Positions 20,506 through 30,098 of a stretch of 64,000 nucleotides of DNA are shown here, in pieces. This stretch comes from Prochlorococcus marinus str. MIT 9211. Lineage in GTDB: Bacteria; Cyanobacteriota; Cyanobacteriia; PCC-6307; Cyanobiaceae. The first letter of the stretch is position 1; every line of letters begins with the position of its first letter. Made by a program: the position numbers and the translations under genes. The notes under the pieces were generated by a model, which was given only the letters and a program-made list of their open reading frames with translations, did no database searches and had not been told where the DNA came from. Location of the stretch: positions 987,982 to 1,051,981 of the forward strand of contig NC_009976.1 of NCBI RefSeq assembly GCF_000018585.1. The letters are read 5' to 3'.

Positions 20506-22053
20506 TCATCCAATTAAAGTAGAAACTTCTGCGAAGCTTCTACCATATGATTTCGACAATTGTCCATATTTTTCAACACCTGCCAACACTGAGTCATTAA
20601 ATGCCTCTAGCCTCCAAGACCAATTACTTCTTTTAACAGTGCCAGGAGTATTAAAACGGGCTTCATTGCCTAGTCCAAGTATGTCCTGCATAGGAGCTAT
20701 GAATAAACATGCTTGTGTCTGTAAGCCAAGCTCTATTAATTGCCATGCAGGGGAATCATTTTCTTGATTGGATTGTTTTCTAAGCCTTGATTTAATTTCA
20801 GGTCCAACCTCTGCCCACCAACCAGTAGTAGTTTCATTGTCATGAGTGCCTGTGTAGACAATTGATCGATAATCTCTAATGTTTTCAGGCAAATAGGGAT
20901 TTTCTTGATTTCCATCAAAAGCGAATTGAAGAATTTTCATCCCGGGCAATCCAAAATAATTTCTTAATTTCTCAACTCGAGGAGTAATAACACCAAGGTC
21001 CTCAGCAATCAATGGAAGTTTTTGACCATAATCTTTTTTAAGAAGCTTAAGTAACTTAAGTCCAGGGGATGGAATCCACGAACCATCTTGAGCAGTTTTG
21101 TCATTACCAGGTACAGCCCAGAATGAATCAAGCGCTCGAAAATGATCTAGTCGTAATAAGTCAAATTGATTCCACTGTCGGGAAAGCCTTCTGCGCCACC
21201 ATCTAAAGTGAGATCTTTTATTGCTTTGCCAACGATAGACAGGCGTACCCCATAGCTGACCTGTTTCTGAAAAATAGTCAGGTGGAACTCCACTTTGCAT
21301 ATACATTTCTCCATTTGCAAGAATTGAGAATAAAGACCTATTACTCCAAACATCAGCACTGTCTCTTGAAACATAGAAAGGCAAATCTCCAAAAATCAAT
21401 ATCCCCAAATCATTTGCTAAAGACCTTATTGATGACCACTGACGATCTAAATGCCATTGCAATAAAGAGTGTTCTAGAAGAGCCTCCTTAAAATTAACTT
21501 TAAAATTATTTAGTTCTTTTTTGTTATGCAGAGCTAAGTCCTCAGGCCATTCCCACCAAGGAAGTTGATTGTTCTGAATACGAAGTTCCATAAACATCAC
21601 ATGATCTTCAAGCCAAAACTGATCAGCACACCAATCCAGAAATTCCTTGTGAGAAGAACTATTTTGGATAGGCCATTCTTTTCTTAATGCCTGACCTAAC
21701 TTTCTGCTATGTAAATTAGCCAAGTCAAAGTCCATACTTGAATTTATGTCTTGCTTACTGCTGGATAATTCATTGCAAACATCCATCGCAATAAATCCCT
21801 GTTGAGCAAGATCATTTACATCAAGCAGCCAAGGATTGAATGCAAAACTTGAAGGAGAACTATATGGAGAGCCAGTTGAGTCAGGGGGAGATAGTGGCAA
21901 TACTTGCCAAACACTGATTCCTGACTTTGCAAGTAACTCCAGCCAATCTCTTGCCTCTTGTCCAAACCCACCACATGTCCTTTTACCTGGTAAAGACGTG
22001 GGGTGAAGCAATACTCCACTAAATCGGGGTTTAGCTGAATTAACTTCTATCAT
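20506..22053 (-). CDS. malQ: 4-alpha-glucanotransferase
   Basis: 515 residues. GH77 amylomaltase that disproportionates maltodextrins during glycogen breakdown. GVLLHPTSLPG opens the protein. LLRLDHFRALD supplies the nucleophile aspartate, LIAEDLGVITP the acid/base glutamate, and YTGTHDNETTTGWW the transition-state aspartate. All catalytic residues are present and the size is normal. It fits with the GH57 branching enzyme and zwf-opcA elsewhere in the window, which together supply night-time carbon use. Confidence 0.95.
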   Translation of the reverse strand: MIEVNSAKPRFSGVLLHPTSLPGKRTCGGFGQEARDWLELLAKSGISVWQVLPLSPPDSTGSPYSSPSSFAFNPWLLDVNDLAQQGFIAMDVCNELSSSKQDINSSMDFDLANLHSRKLGQALRKEWPIQNSSSHKEFLDWCADQFWLEDHVMFMELRIQNNQLPWWEWPEDLALHNKKELNNFKVNFKEALLEHSLLQWHLDRQWSSIRSLANDLGILIFGDLPFYVSRDSADVWSNRSLFSILANGEMYMQSGVPPDYFSETGQLWGTPVYRWQSNKRSHFRWWRRRLSRQWNQFDLLRLDHFRALDSFWAVPGNDKTAQDGSWIPSPGLKLLKLLKKDYGQKLPLIAEDLGVITPRVEKLRNYFGLPGMKILQFAFDGNQENPYLPENIRDYRSIVYTGTHDNETTTGWWAEVGPEIKSRLRKQSNQENDSPAWQLIELGLQTQACLFIAPMQDILGLGNEARFNTPGTVKRSNWSWRLEAFNDSVLAGVEKYGQLSKSYGRSFAEVSTLIG

Positions 22054-22079
22054 TATAAAAAAGAAAGGACAGCAAAAAA

Positions 22080-22319
22080 CTATTCAGGGATTTTTAAATC
22101 AGCTAATATTTGAATTATGGGCTCAAAGTTTCTAATTTCAACGTATGATTTTGAAATATCCTGGAAGGACAATACATTTTTTAGGAGTTGTCCTACTTGG
22201 GTTTTGGATGACGGCGAAATTATTAGATAATTATTGGGCAGACACAAAAAAGCAAAATGCAGATCCATCAAAGACTTTAATAAATAGTTCAAACCAAAAA
22301 TAGAATTATCTTTAAGCAT
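22080..22319 (-). CDS. Hypothetical 79-residue protein (doubtful)
   Basis: An ORF of 79 residues, 26 bases upstream of malQ on the same strand. It has a leucine-rich first half (LMDLHFAFLCLP) and no recognisable domain. The codon pattern is not clearly coding and I know no family. It could be a small lineage-specific gene, a fragment of a larger lost gene, or chance. The 119 bases upstream (22320-22438) are AT-rich with long T runs and show no other ORF. Confidence 0.35.
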   Translation of the reverse strand: MLKDNSIFGLNYLLKSLMDLHFAFLCLPNNYLIISPSSKTQVGQLLKNVLSFQDISKSYVEIRNFEPIIQILADLKIPE

Positions 22320-22438
22320 AGCTTTTGCAAGCGAAAATCATTTTTTTCTTTTTTTGTTAAGTTCGTTTTAACTTTTTATTGCAAATCTATCAAAAAAGCA
22401 ATGATTAATATGAGTATTTATGTAGATAACTCTATTTC

Positions 22439-22975
22439 CTATTTAGTTAAATGGAAATATCTAGACTTTAAATTATAAATAACATTATGTAATTCAACTA
22501 AGGTATTGTTACGTGCATCATTATTATTTAAATCAACTTTAATTGCATCAGAAGGAATATGACCACACCAAGGAAGTCCATCAAGTCTTCTTAGTTGGGG
22601 CTTCCAGGGTCCTTCTAATTGCAAAATCCCTACTAATGGGACAGAGAGCTGCTTGCATAAAGCAACATATGCATATGCCGCTCCAGGTATGTGGCCTGAG
22701 GGCAATGGCATAGCGACGAGAATTACAGGAATTCTCCAAGCTGCCAATGCTTCTAACCAAGAACCTCCAGATACATTTGTGATAGCTGCATCTCCTCTTA
22801 GTCGAACTAATCCATCTAAAGAAGGCAAGGAACAAATAACTTCATTTGGGCTCTCTTCAATTGAAAATGAAATTAGCTCGCCACCCCAAAGCCTAGCCAA
22901 GGCAAGAGAACCTGTATTCATAGAATCATCTGGAATAGATCCAGCCTCTATAAGGAAAGGCATCTTAGAAATCAT
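22439..22975 (-). CDS. Conserved-looking protein of unknown function
   Basis: 178 residues from ATG 22975 (MISKMPFL; a second ATG lies four codons in). The sequence is well structured, with alternating strands and helices, for example GELISFSIEE, LDGLVRLRGDAAI and AAWRIPVILVAMP. This resembles a Rossmann-like alpha/beta fold, but no P-loop or catalytic motif is visible. Gly and Pro are common and composition matches neighbouring genes, so it looks like a real, constrained protein. It diverges from prs by about 85 bases. I do not assign a function. Confidence 0.7.
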   Translation of the reverse strand: MISKMPFLIEAGSIPDDSMNTGSLALARLWGGELISFSIEESPNEVICSLPSLDGLVRLRGDAAITNVSGGSWLEALAAWRIPVILVAMPLPSGHIPGAAYAYVALCKQLSVPLVGILQLEGPWKPQLRRLDGLPWCGHIPSDAIKVDLNNNDARNNTLVELHNVIYNLKSRYFHLTK

Positions 22976-23060
22976 TATCTGAACATATGATTATTAACAA
23001 GTTTGGTTAGTGCGGCTATGAGCATTAGCATTTGTAGAAAGCAAGTTGTTTGCGGCGACC

Positions 23061-24056
23061 GTGACAAGTTTTATCACCGCAGCTAATACAAAACAAAAGA
23101 ATATTAGCCATGACACTAGAAGGTTAAGGCTAATAAGCGGGACTTCCAACCCAGCTCTTTCAAAAGAAATAGCCCAATATATTGGGATTCCATGCGTTCC
23201 TCTTGTTTCCAAAAGATTTGCAGATGGTGAGCTTTATATCCAGATTCAACAATCCATTAGAGGGTGCGACGTCTTTCTAATTCAACCCACTTGCGCCCCT
23301 GTAAATGACAGTTTAATGGAACTAATGATAATGGTGGATGCCTGCAAAAGGGCTTCTGCAAGACAAATTACGGCAGTCATTCCTTATTACGGATATGCTC
23401 GAGCAGATAGAAAAACAGCAGGAAGAGAATCCATAACAGCAAAACTAACTGCAAATCTTCTTGTCTCATCTGGTGTTGATCGTGTACTCGCAATGGACCT
23501 TCATTCAGCACAGATACAAGGCTATTTCGATATCCCTTGTGACCATATATATGGGTCACCTGTTTTAGTCGATTATCTAGCTACAAAACAATTAGATGAA
23601 GTAGTTGTGGTTTCTCCGGATGTAGGGGGGGTTGCCAGAGCTCGGGCTTTTGCAAAACAAATGAAAGATGCGCCTCTAGCAATTATCGATAAGAGACGCT
23701 CAGCTCATAATGTTGCAGAGAGTCTTACCGTAATCGGTGAAGTTGCCAATAAAACAGCCATTCTTATTGACGACATGATTGATACTGGAGGGACAATTTG
23801 TGCAGGAGCTGAACTACTAAGGAAAGAAGGGGCAAAAAGAGTATTTGCCTGCGCATCTCATGCCGTATTTTCTCCTCCTGCTTATAGTCGACTATCTATT
23901 CCCAATCTTTTTGAACAAGTTATTGTTACTAATAGTATCCCAGTCCCTAATGACCTAAACTTCGAACAATTACAAGTGTTATCTGTAGCGAATATGCTTG
24001 GAGAAGCGATTCTAAGGATACACGAAGAAAGCTCAGTAAGCTCAATGTTTAGGTAG
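23061..24056 (+). CDS. prs: Ribose-phosphate pyrophosphokinase
   Basis: 331 residues from GTG 23061 (V/MTSFITA...), which fits the usual cyanobacterial N-terminus. A TTG at 23046 would add five residues. The enzyme makes PRPP for nucleotides, histidine and tryptophan. LRLISGTSNPALS is the first substrate strand, DLHSAQIQGYFD the flexible loop area, and VVVVSPDVGGVAR then LIDDMIDTGGTI the PRPP-binding sequence. All parts are intact. It converges with the 24099-24533 gene. Confidence 0.95.
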   Translation: MTSFITAANTKQKNISHDTRRLRLISGTSNPALSKEIAQYIGIPCVPLVSKRFADGELYIQIQQSIRGCDVFLIQPTCAPVNDSLMELMIMVDACKRASARQITAVIPYYGYARADRKTAGRESITAKLTANLLVSSGVDRVLAMDLHSAQIQGYFDIPCDHIYGSPVLVDYLATKQLDEVVVVSPDVGGVARARAFAKQMKDAPLAIIDKRRSAHNVAESLTVIGEVANKTAILIDDMIDTGGTICAGAELLRKEGAKRVFACASHAVFSPPAYSRLSIPNLFEQVIVTNSIPVPNDLNFEQLQVLSVANMLGEAILRIHEESSVSSMFR

Positions 24057-24098
24057 TAGAGCCACTTAGTTGTTATTATTTTTTGGATATCATTAAGC

Positions 24099-24533
24099 CT
24101 AATCCTTCTTCTTTAGCTCTTTATCAAGTGCACTTTTAACCTTCTCCTTAATATCATCAGGGACTTTATCTGGGCAAAATTGAATCGCTGCTGTTATCAC
24201 CTGAAATTCAGCTCCAGTATATAACTGTTCTCGGCCCAGCTTTTTCTTGCCTACACTCTTGACTTTGCCTCCATGTTTTCCTTCAAGCACTTGAACATAA
24301 GTACCAGAAGCGATGCCTACAGCTTTGGGAAATTCAATGCCAGCTGTTCTTGCATTACATATATAGCTACCTCCTAAGGTTCTATAAAGAAAAGTATCCT
24401 CGTCCGTAGCGGGCTTATTCTTTTGCTTGTTTTTCGCAGTTGCTGGTAGCTGGAAAAGGCAAAGAAGCGCTAGCAAGATAAAAAGCAGTCTGCCTGAGAG
24501 GCTACTCTGTATTAGAAAAGGATTTTTTTTCAA
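24099..24533 (-). CDS. Exported small protein, function unknown
   Basis: 144 residues. A basic start and a hydrophobic run (about 14-32) ending at LPATAKN form a clear Sec signal. The mature part is Lys-rich with a folded middle (FLYRTLGGSYICNARTAGI) and two cysteines, and the C-terminus is a charged helix rich in K and D. It converges with prs. No known family recognised. Confidence 0.7.
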   Translation of the reverse strand: MKKNPFLIQSSLSGRLLFILLALLCLFQLPATAKNKQKNKPATDEDTFLYRTLGGSYICNARTAGIEFPKAVGIASGTYVQVLEGKHGGKVKSVGKKKLGREQLYTGAEFQVITAAIQFCPDKVPDDIKEKVKSALDKELKKKD

Positions 24534-24588
24534 AAGTGAATTATTGGTCTAAAGCTTTATAAATATACTTGATTGTTGGAAACATCAC

Positions 24589-24852
24589 TTAATTATTTTC
24601 ATGGACTGGTCCAAGTAAACCATAATTCATAAGCTCATGGTAATTCTCGATGATGCTTAATTTCTCATCATCCCAAATATAAATAGCCTTTGATCACCAT
24701 CGATCTTGAAATATCAGTCTCTCTTGTTCTAGTAGTTAAGAGATTTCTTATGTTAATTCTAAGATAACTGCTTTTTCATCTACTTTTCTAATACTAGATA
24801 TACCAGAGAAATTACTTATATAACAATTATTTTGATTTATGTTTATAGTCAA
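24589..24852 (-). pseudogene. Candidate decayed small gene (two fragments in one frame)
   Basis: One minus-strand frame reads like protein in two blocks but carries internal stops. Block 1 runs from a TTG at 24852 to TAA at 24748-24750 (34 codons) and contains FSGISSIRKVDEKAVILEL. After in-frame TAA and TGA codons, block 2 ends at TAA 24589-24591 and contains KAIYIWDDEKLSIIENY and then MNYGLLGPVHENN. Both have the composition of folded protein in a region that is otherwise stop-rich. The retained frame suggests one small gene inactivated mainly by point mutations. Chance cannot be excluded. Confidence 0.4.
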
Positions 24853-24934
24853 AAACAGATTACCTTATAGATGATTCTTTACAATAAGCTAGTTCTTTAT
24901 CAAAAAAGGGAATTTAGATCTTCTACATTAAAGC

Positions 24935-25057
24935 TTATTCTCTACCTAAGAGCCGAAACTCCTTCTCTTGATGCCTTTCCAACTTAACAAACATCTGTAT
25001 ATTTAAGAAACCTTCATCTTGATAAATTCAATCTTTTAATACGCCATAAGTATGAAA
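24935..25057 (-). pseudogene. Second candidate gene remnant
   Basis: A minus-strand frame reads FHTYGVLKD, a TGA at 25028-25030, then IYQDEGFLNIQMFVKLERHQ continuing to LLGRE and TAA at 24935-24937. The post-stop part resembles the C-terminal end of a protein (amphipathic, with charged residues). Only about 40 codons are readable and upstream frames are full of stops. It may be a relic or a very short gene; I see no known family. Confidence 0.25.
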
Positions 25058-25263
25058 TCATATGAATACATTTTTCAAATTACTAAAATCAATCTAGAAG
25101 CATCATTAGATTATATAAATTTCAATTTCTCATACTTTTAATAAGTATATTCCATAAAATAACTTTTAATTAATAGTAGTCTTTTTCATCTTTTTATTTA
25201 GCAAATCCATAAAGTGACTCTTAGTAGCTTAAAGTATTCCTAACAATTTAAATAAATTGGGCT

Positions 25264-26376
25264 TTGGATGAGGAATATGAAAAGGGAAGAAGAAAGCTGA
25301 AGCTTCTTCTTGTTGCAAGTCGGCAACACCTCTCAAGAGGAGATATAAGGACACTTATTAATTTCTTGGAGTCCGAAGTGTCTGGTTTTGAGGTATCCCT
25401 TCAGTTTTCTGATCCTACTGAACAACCAGAAGTGCTTGAGCTTCATCGACTTGTTGCCATTCCAGCTCTAATAAAGATAAATCCCCAACCAAAACAAATT
25501 TTTGCTGGAAGTAAAATTTTTGATCAACTAAAGAACTGGTTGCCAAGATGGGAACAAGAGGGCCTTATTAGTGGTTTAGATCTCAATCTAAGAATTTCAG
25601 ATGCTGATGCTACTAGGACACGCAGAGAGGTTCTTTTAGAAGATGAATTATTAGTTTTGCGACAAGAAAATGAAACTCTCTCAGCACGAGTCGAGTCTCA
25701 AGAAAGACTCTTAAGGATGGTTGCTCATGAATTAAGAACTCCACTATCAGCAGCAGTACTAGCGATACAAAGTCAAGAGCTCGGTCAAATTAACCAAGAA
25801 AAATTTCAAGAAGTTGTCAAAAGAAGGCTTGAAGAGATCGAATTACTCTCAAAAGATTTACTGCAAGTTGGAAGTACAAGATGGGAAGCTTTATTTAACC
25901 CACAAAAGTCAAATTTATCCAATATTACTGCCGAGGTAATTCTAGAACTGGAAAAACTTTGGCTCGCAAGAGGAGTAGGGGTTAACACTGATATTCCATC
26001 TGACTTACCAATAGTTTTTGCCGATCAAAGAAGGATGCGTCAGGTCTTGCTTAACCTGATGGAAAATGCACTCAAATATTCAAGGAAAGGAGACACAGTA
26101 TCAATAACAATGTTACACAGAACTGACCAATGGGTTCAGTGCAGTATTTGCGACCAAGGGCCAGGTATTCCTGAAGATGAGCAACAACGGATCTTTTTAG
26201 ATCGTGTTCGTCTTCCTCAAACGTCCAGTGAGACTCCTGGCTTTGGCATAGGTCTTTCAGTATGTAGACGCATAGTTGAAGTTCATGGAGGAAAGATTTG
26301 GGTGGTATCTGAACCTGGCCAAGGTGCATGCTTTCATTTCACAGTGCCTGTATGGAATGGAGATAACAAGTCCTAG
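25264..26376 (+). CDS. sasA: Circadian output histidine kinase SasA
   Basis: 370 residues from TTG 25264. SasA binds KaiC through its N-terminal KaiB-like domain, then phosphorylates RpaA. Here the KaiB-like domain is about residues 12-100 ([14 protein letters not shown]..., [15 protein letters not shown]). A coiled connector precedes the HisKA domain with the phosphoacceptor H155 in [12 protein letters not shown]. The ATPase part has N, G1 ([12 protein letters not shown]) and G2 ([11 protein letters not shown]) boxes. No other clock gene is in the window. The large upstream spacer may contain its promoter. Confidence 0.95.
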   Translation: MDEEYEKGRRKLKLLLVASRQHLSRGDIRTLINFLESEVSGFEVSLQFSDPTEQPEVLELHRLVAIPALIKINPQPKQIFAGSKIFDQLKNWLPRWEQEGLISGLDLNLRISDADATRTRREVLLEDELLVLRQENETLSARVESQERLLRMVAHELRTPLSAAVLAIQSQELGQINQEKFQEVVKRRLEEIELLSKDLLQVGSTRWEALFNPQKSNLSNITAEVILELEKLWLARGVGVNTDIPSDLPIVFADQRRMRQVLLNLMENALKYSRKGDTVSITMLHRTDQWVQCSICDQGPGIPEDEQQRIFLDRVRLPQTSSETPGFGIGLSVCRRIVEVHGGKIWVVSEPGQGACFHFTVPVWNGDNKS

Positions 26377-26418
26377 TAAAGCTTGACGCAGGGCTCACCT
26401 GGCCCGTAGTTTTAAATT

Positions 26419-26437
26419 GTGATCAATTTTTGATCAC
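26419..26437. repeat. Perfect 8-bp inverted repeat (hairpin) between sasA and tRNA-Glu
   Basis: The arms GTGATCAA (26419-26426) and TTGATCAC (26430-26437) are exact complements around a TTT loop. It lies 42 bases after the sasA stop and 6 bases before the tRNA. No T-run follows, so it is not a standard terminator. It could be an operator or an RNA-processing hairpin ahead of the tRNA. Confidence 0.6.
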
Positions 26438-26443
26438 GGCCTT

Positions 26444-26516
26444 GGCCCCATCGTCTAGAGGCCTAGGACACCTCCCTTTCACGGAGGCGACAGGGGTTCG
26501 AATCCCCTTGGGGCTA
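26444..26516 (+). tRNA. trnE: tRNA-Glu (anticodon TTC)
   Basis: 73 bases with a complete cloverleaf. The acceptor stem pairs GGCCCCA with TGGGGCT (last pair G1:U72), the discriminator is A, the anticodon stem CCTCC/GGAGG encloses CTTTCAC with TTC at the centre, and the T arm is AGGGG-TTCGAAT-CCCCT. No CCA is encoded. In cyanobacteria this tRNA serves both protein synthesis and, as Glu-tRNA, the first step of chlorophyll and heme synthesis. Confidence 0.97.
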
Positions 26517-26529
26517 TAAATCAAAATAT

Positions 26530-27105
26530 TCAATTAGATTTGGCTAACATTTCGAAAGATGCCTTTTCGACTGCTAAAAGATTATTAGTCAAATCAATTC
26601 TTAATCTGTCCTCAATAAGAGATACAGGCATCCCAAAGCATCCTTGCACTATCAACTCATAAATGATTGAGGAGCCTTGGCCGCTTGCTGATTGCTTTAT
26701 TGCCCATGAGCCTTCAAAGCGTCTGAAATCTCCTTCTAGAAGTGAAAATTTCAAAATTCCATCCGCTTTATTTTCAATCAATTCCAACAAGACCTCTGCT
26801 GAAAAAGTAAAGCCAAAGAACTCTTGTGAACCCACTTGTCTTAGGTGAATTCTATTCTCATCTCTAAAAACCAGTTTGCTGCTCGCAAGATTTGGTATGA
26901 ATTCACTCAGATGATCGTAATTTGTAAGTACATTCCATAACGCATCAAAATTTGTCCTCGTTCTGAGTTGAGCTGCCAATCTACGAGTCCCTCCAGGAAG
27001 AACTTCCATAGTTTGCTCTATAGTTCGTTCGTTAAAATCCAATTGAGACAATGGATCATGAGACTCCAGAGCAAGATTTTGCTTAATAGTCCGAAGCGTG
27101 GACAA
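26530..27105 (-). CDS. SRPBCC (START-like/COQ10-cyclase) superfamily protein
   Basis: 191 residues. The START-like ligand-binding fold is suggested by the strands around FDALWNVLTNYDHLSEFIPN, EFFGFTFSAEVLLELIE and FRRFEGSWAI. The DHLSEFIPN motif is typical of the polyketide-cyclase/COQ10 group, where hydrophobic ligands bind. No signal peptide. It lies on the opposite strand to tRNA-Glu and diverges from petH. Ligand unknown. Confidence 0.8.
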   Translation of the reverse strand: MSTLRTIKQNLALESHDPLSQLDFNERTIEQTMEVLPGGTRRLAAQLRTRTNFDALWNVLTNYDHLSEFIPNLASSKLVFRDENRIHLRQVGSQEFFGFTFSAEVLLELIENKADGILKFSLLEGDFRRFEGSWAIKQSASGQGSSIIYELIVQGCFGMPVSLIEDRLRIDLTNNLLAVEKASFEMLAKSN

Positions 27106-27232
27106 ACTAATTGATTTTTAAAAACTTACGCAGATTACCTAAAAAAGAAGCAAATTGGGACTCAATTGGAAATGTTCTGACTTGTGCCAATCTCAAAACG
27201 TGAACTTTGAAATGGAATATATAAGCCAATAA

Positions 27233-28360
<1,128 letters not shown>

Positions 28361-28389
28361 AAAAATCACCTAGAAAACCACACAAGCAA

Positions 28390-28423
28390 CTAGCTTCTAT
28401 GAAGCAGTATTGCTTATAAAGCA
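28390..28423 (+). repeat. Two small adjacent hairpins after petH
   Basis: ACT-A-GCTTC-TAT-GAAGC-AGT (28390-28408) forms an 8-bp stem with one bulged A, and TGCTT-ATA-AAGCA (28411-28423) a 5-bp stem. They lie 29 bases after the petH stop. An A-run follows rather than a T-run, so a Rho-independent terminator for petH is not clear. They may stabilise the 3' end of the petH transcript or be chance. Confidence 0.35.
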
Positions 28424-28543
28424 AAAAAGAGGGTCAAATATTAGGTTTTTATTTTTGGTGATCTGACAACAAAACATAGCGTATTGCGAATAAGTAATTT
28501 GAATTTAATTATTAGTTGTTCAACCATCCGGCAAGGAGTTTAA

Positions 28544-30067
28544 ATGCGGACCCAGCCTACAAACCCCTTAAGGATAGGTCTTAGGCAAGAAAGAGTTGTA
28601 TCACCTCAGTGTTTGATAATTTTTGGTGCAAGTGGAGATTTGACACACAGGAAACTAATCCCTGCACTTTTTGAACTCTTTAAGCAGAGACGATTACCTA
28701 GTGAGTTTGCCATACTTGGATGCGCACGAAGACCATGGACTGATGAAGAATTCCGAGAAAAGATGGCATTTGCTCTTGAAAGCAAAGTCAAACAAAGTAC
28801 CAAGGAATGGGAACAATTTTCAGCCAATCTTTTCTATGAACCTGTAGATCTTCAAAGGTCGGAAGATGTCCTGAAACTATCAACACGTTTAGAAGAGATA
28901 GATCGTTTAAAAGCGACTCATGGCAATAGAACCTTTTACCTTTCTGTAGCACCTAAGTTTTATGCAATGGCTTGCAAATCCCTTGCAGGGGTGGGCCTTC
29001 TAAGTGATCCCAAACGCAATCGAATTGTCATAGAAAAGCCTTTTGGGCGTGACTACGCTAGCGCGCAAACTTTGAATCAAATAGTTCAAAGTTGTGCGCT
29101 TGAGAGTCAAATCTTCCGTATCGATCACTATCTGGGGAAAGAAACCGTACAGAATATTTTGGTACTAAGGTTCGCAAACACTATTTTCGAACCGATTTGG
29201 AATAGAAACTACATCTCAAATATCCAAATCACATCAGCCGAAACAGTTGGTGTTGAAGACCGAGCCGGTTTTTACGAAAGCGCAGGTGCTCTAAGAGATA
29301 TGGTACAGAATCATCTGACTCAAATGCTTGCGATAACAGCGATGGAACCACCTGGTCACTTTGACCCGGAAGCTATCCGAAATGAGAAAGCGAAGGTTCT
29401 ACAAGCCGCACATCTTGCTAACGAAAAAGAGCCCTGGAAATGTTGCGTAAGAGGTCAATATTCTCAAGGTGGAAATAAAAATAGCCCGATTCTTGGATAC
29501 AGACAGGAACCAGGAGTGGACCCAAATAGCACCACTGAAACTTATGTCGCGATGAAACTATTCGTAGACAATTGGCGATGGCAAGGAGTTCCTTTTTACG
29601 TTCGAACTGGTAAAAGGTTAGCCAAAAGGACAAGTGAAGTTGTTCTTACTTTCAGAGAAGCTCCTGTTCACCTTTTCGACGCAGCTGGTGGCTCTCCCAC
29701 GTCAAATCAACTGGTTTTAAGAATCCAACCAAATGAGGGGGCTGAATTTCGATTTGAGGTTAAATCCCCAGGTTCTGGGATGAGAAGTCGCCCAGTTGAA
29801 ATGGAATTTTCTTATGACGAATCTTTTGGAGAACCTTCTGACGAAGGTTATGTCAGACTTTTGGCTGACGTAATGCTCGGCGATCCAACACTGTTTACCA
29901 GAAGTGATGAAGTAGAAGCAGCATGGAGGTTATATACCCCTTTATTGGAATTAATAGAAGATAGCCCCTGGCAACTACCTGTTTACCAATATGAAGCTAG
30001 AACATGGGGACCAGCCGAATCTGATGCCCTATTAGCTAAAGACCAATTGCTTTGGCGTAGACCCTAA
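28544..30067 (+). CDS. zwf: Glucose-6-phosphate 1-dehydrogenase
   Basis: 507 residues. First step of the oxidative pentose phosphate pathway, which supplies NADPH at night. The dinucleotide site is GASGDLTHRK (28-37) and the substrate site RIDHYLGKET (192-201); EKPFGRD is also present. All family motifs are intact. A ribosome-binding site (aaggag) precedes the ATG. opcA begins 31 bases later, so the two are likely co-transcribed, as in other cyanobacteria. Confidence 0.97.
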   Translation: MRTQPTNPLRIGLRQERVVSPQCLIIFGASGDLTHRKLIPALFELFKQRRLPSEFAILGCARRPWTDEEFREKMAFALESKVKQSTKEWEQFSANLFYEPVDLQRSEDVLKLSTRLEEIDRLKATHGNRTFYLSVAPKFYAMACKSLAGVGLLSDPKRNRIVIEKPFGRDYASAQTLNQIVQSCALESQIFRIDHYLGKETVQNILVLRFANTIFEPIWNRNYISNIQITSAETVGVEDRAGFYESAGALRDMVQNHLTQMLAITAMEPPGHFDPEAIRNEKAKVLQAAHLANEKEPWKCCVRGQYSQGGNKNSPILGYRQEPGVDPNSTTETYVAMKLFVDNWRWQGVPFYVRTGKRLAKRTSEVVLTFREAPVHLFDAAGGSPTSNQLVLRIQPNEGAEFRFEVKSPGSGMRSRPVEMEFSYDESFGEPSDEGYVRLLADVMLGDPTLFTRSDEVEAAWRLYTPLLELIEDSPWQLPVYQYEARTWGPAESDALLAKDQLLWRRP

Positions 30068-30098
30068 TCCGATCTTAAAAACTCTCTCCATATAATCA

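Larger units (their letters stand above)
24534..25263. other. Gene-poor spacer upstream of sasA
   Basis: About 730 bases with no complete gene, long for this genome. Contents are the two minus-strand remnants described separately and a 29-codon plus-strand ORF starting ATG 25052 (MKSYEYIFQITK...), of unknown reality. The last 120 or so bases before sasA (25140-25263) are very AT-rich and probably hold the sasA promoter. No tRNA-like fold or strong terminator was seen. Confidence 0.6.

Noticed and set aside
22653-22982. Plus-strand ORF of 109 codons
   Set aside because: Antisense to the 178-residue gene, which has better protein-like composition.
25052-25141. 29-codon plus-strand ORF before sasA
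   Set aside because: Too short, no known family and lies opposite the possible remnant; left only as a note in the spacer.
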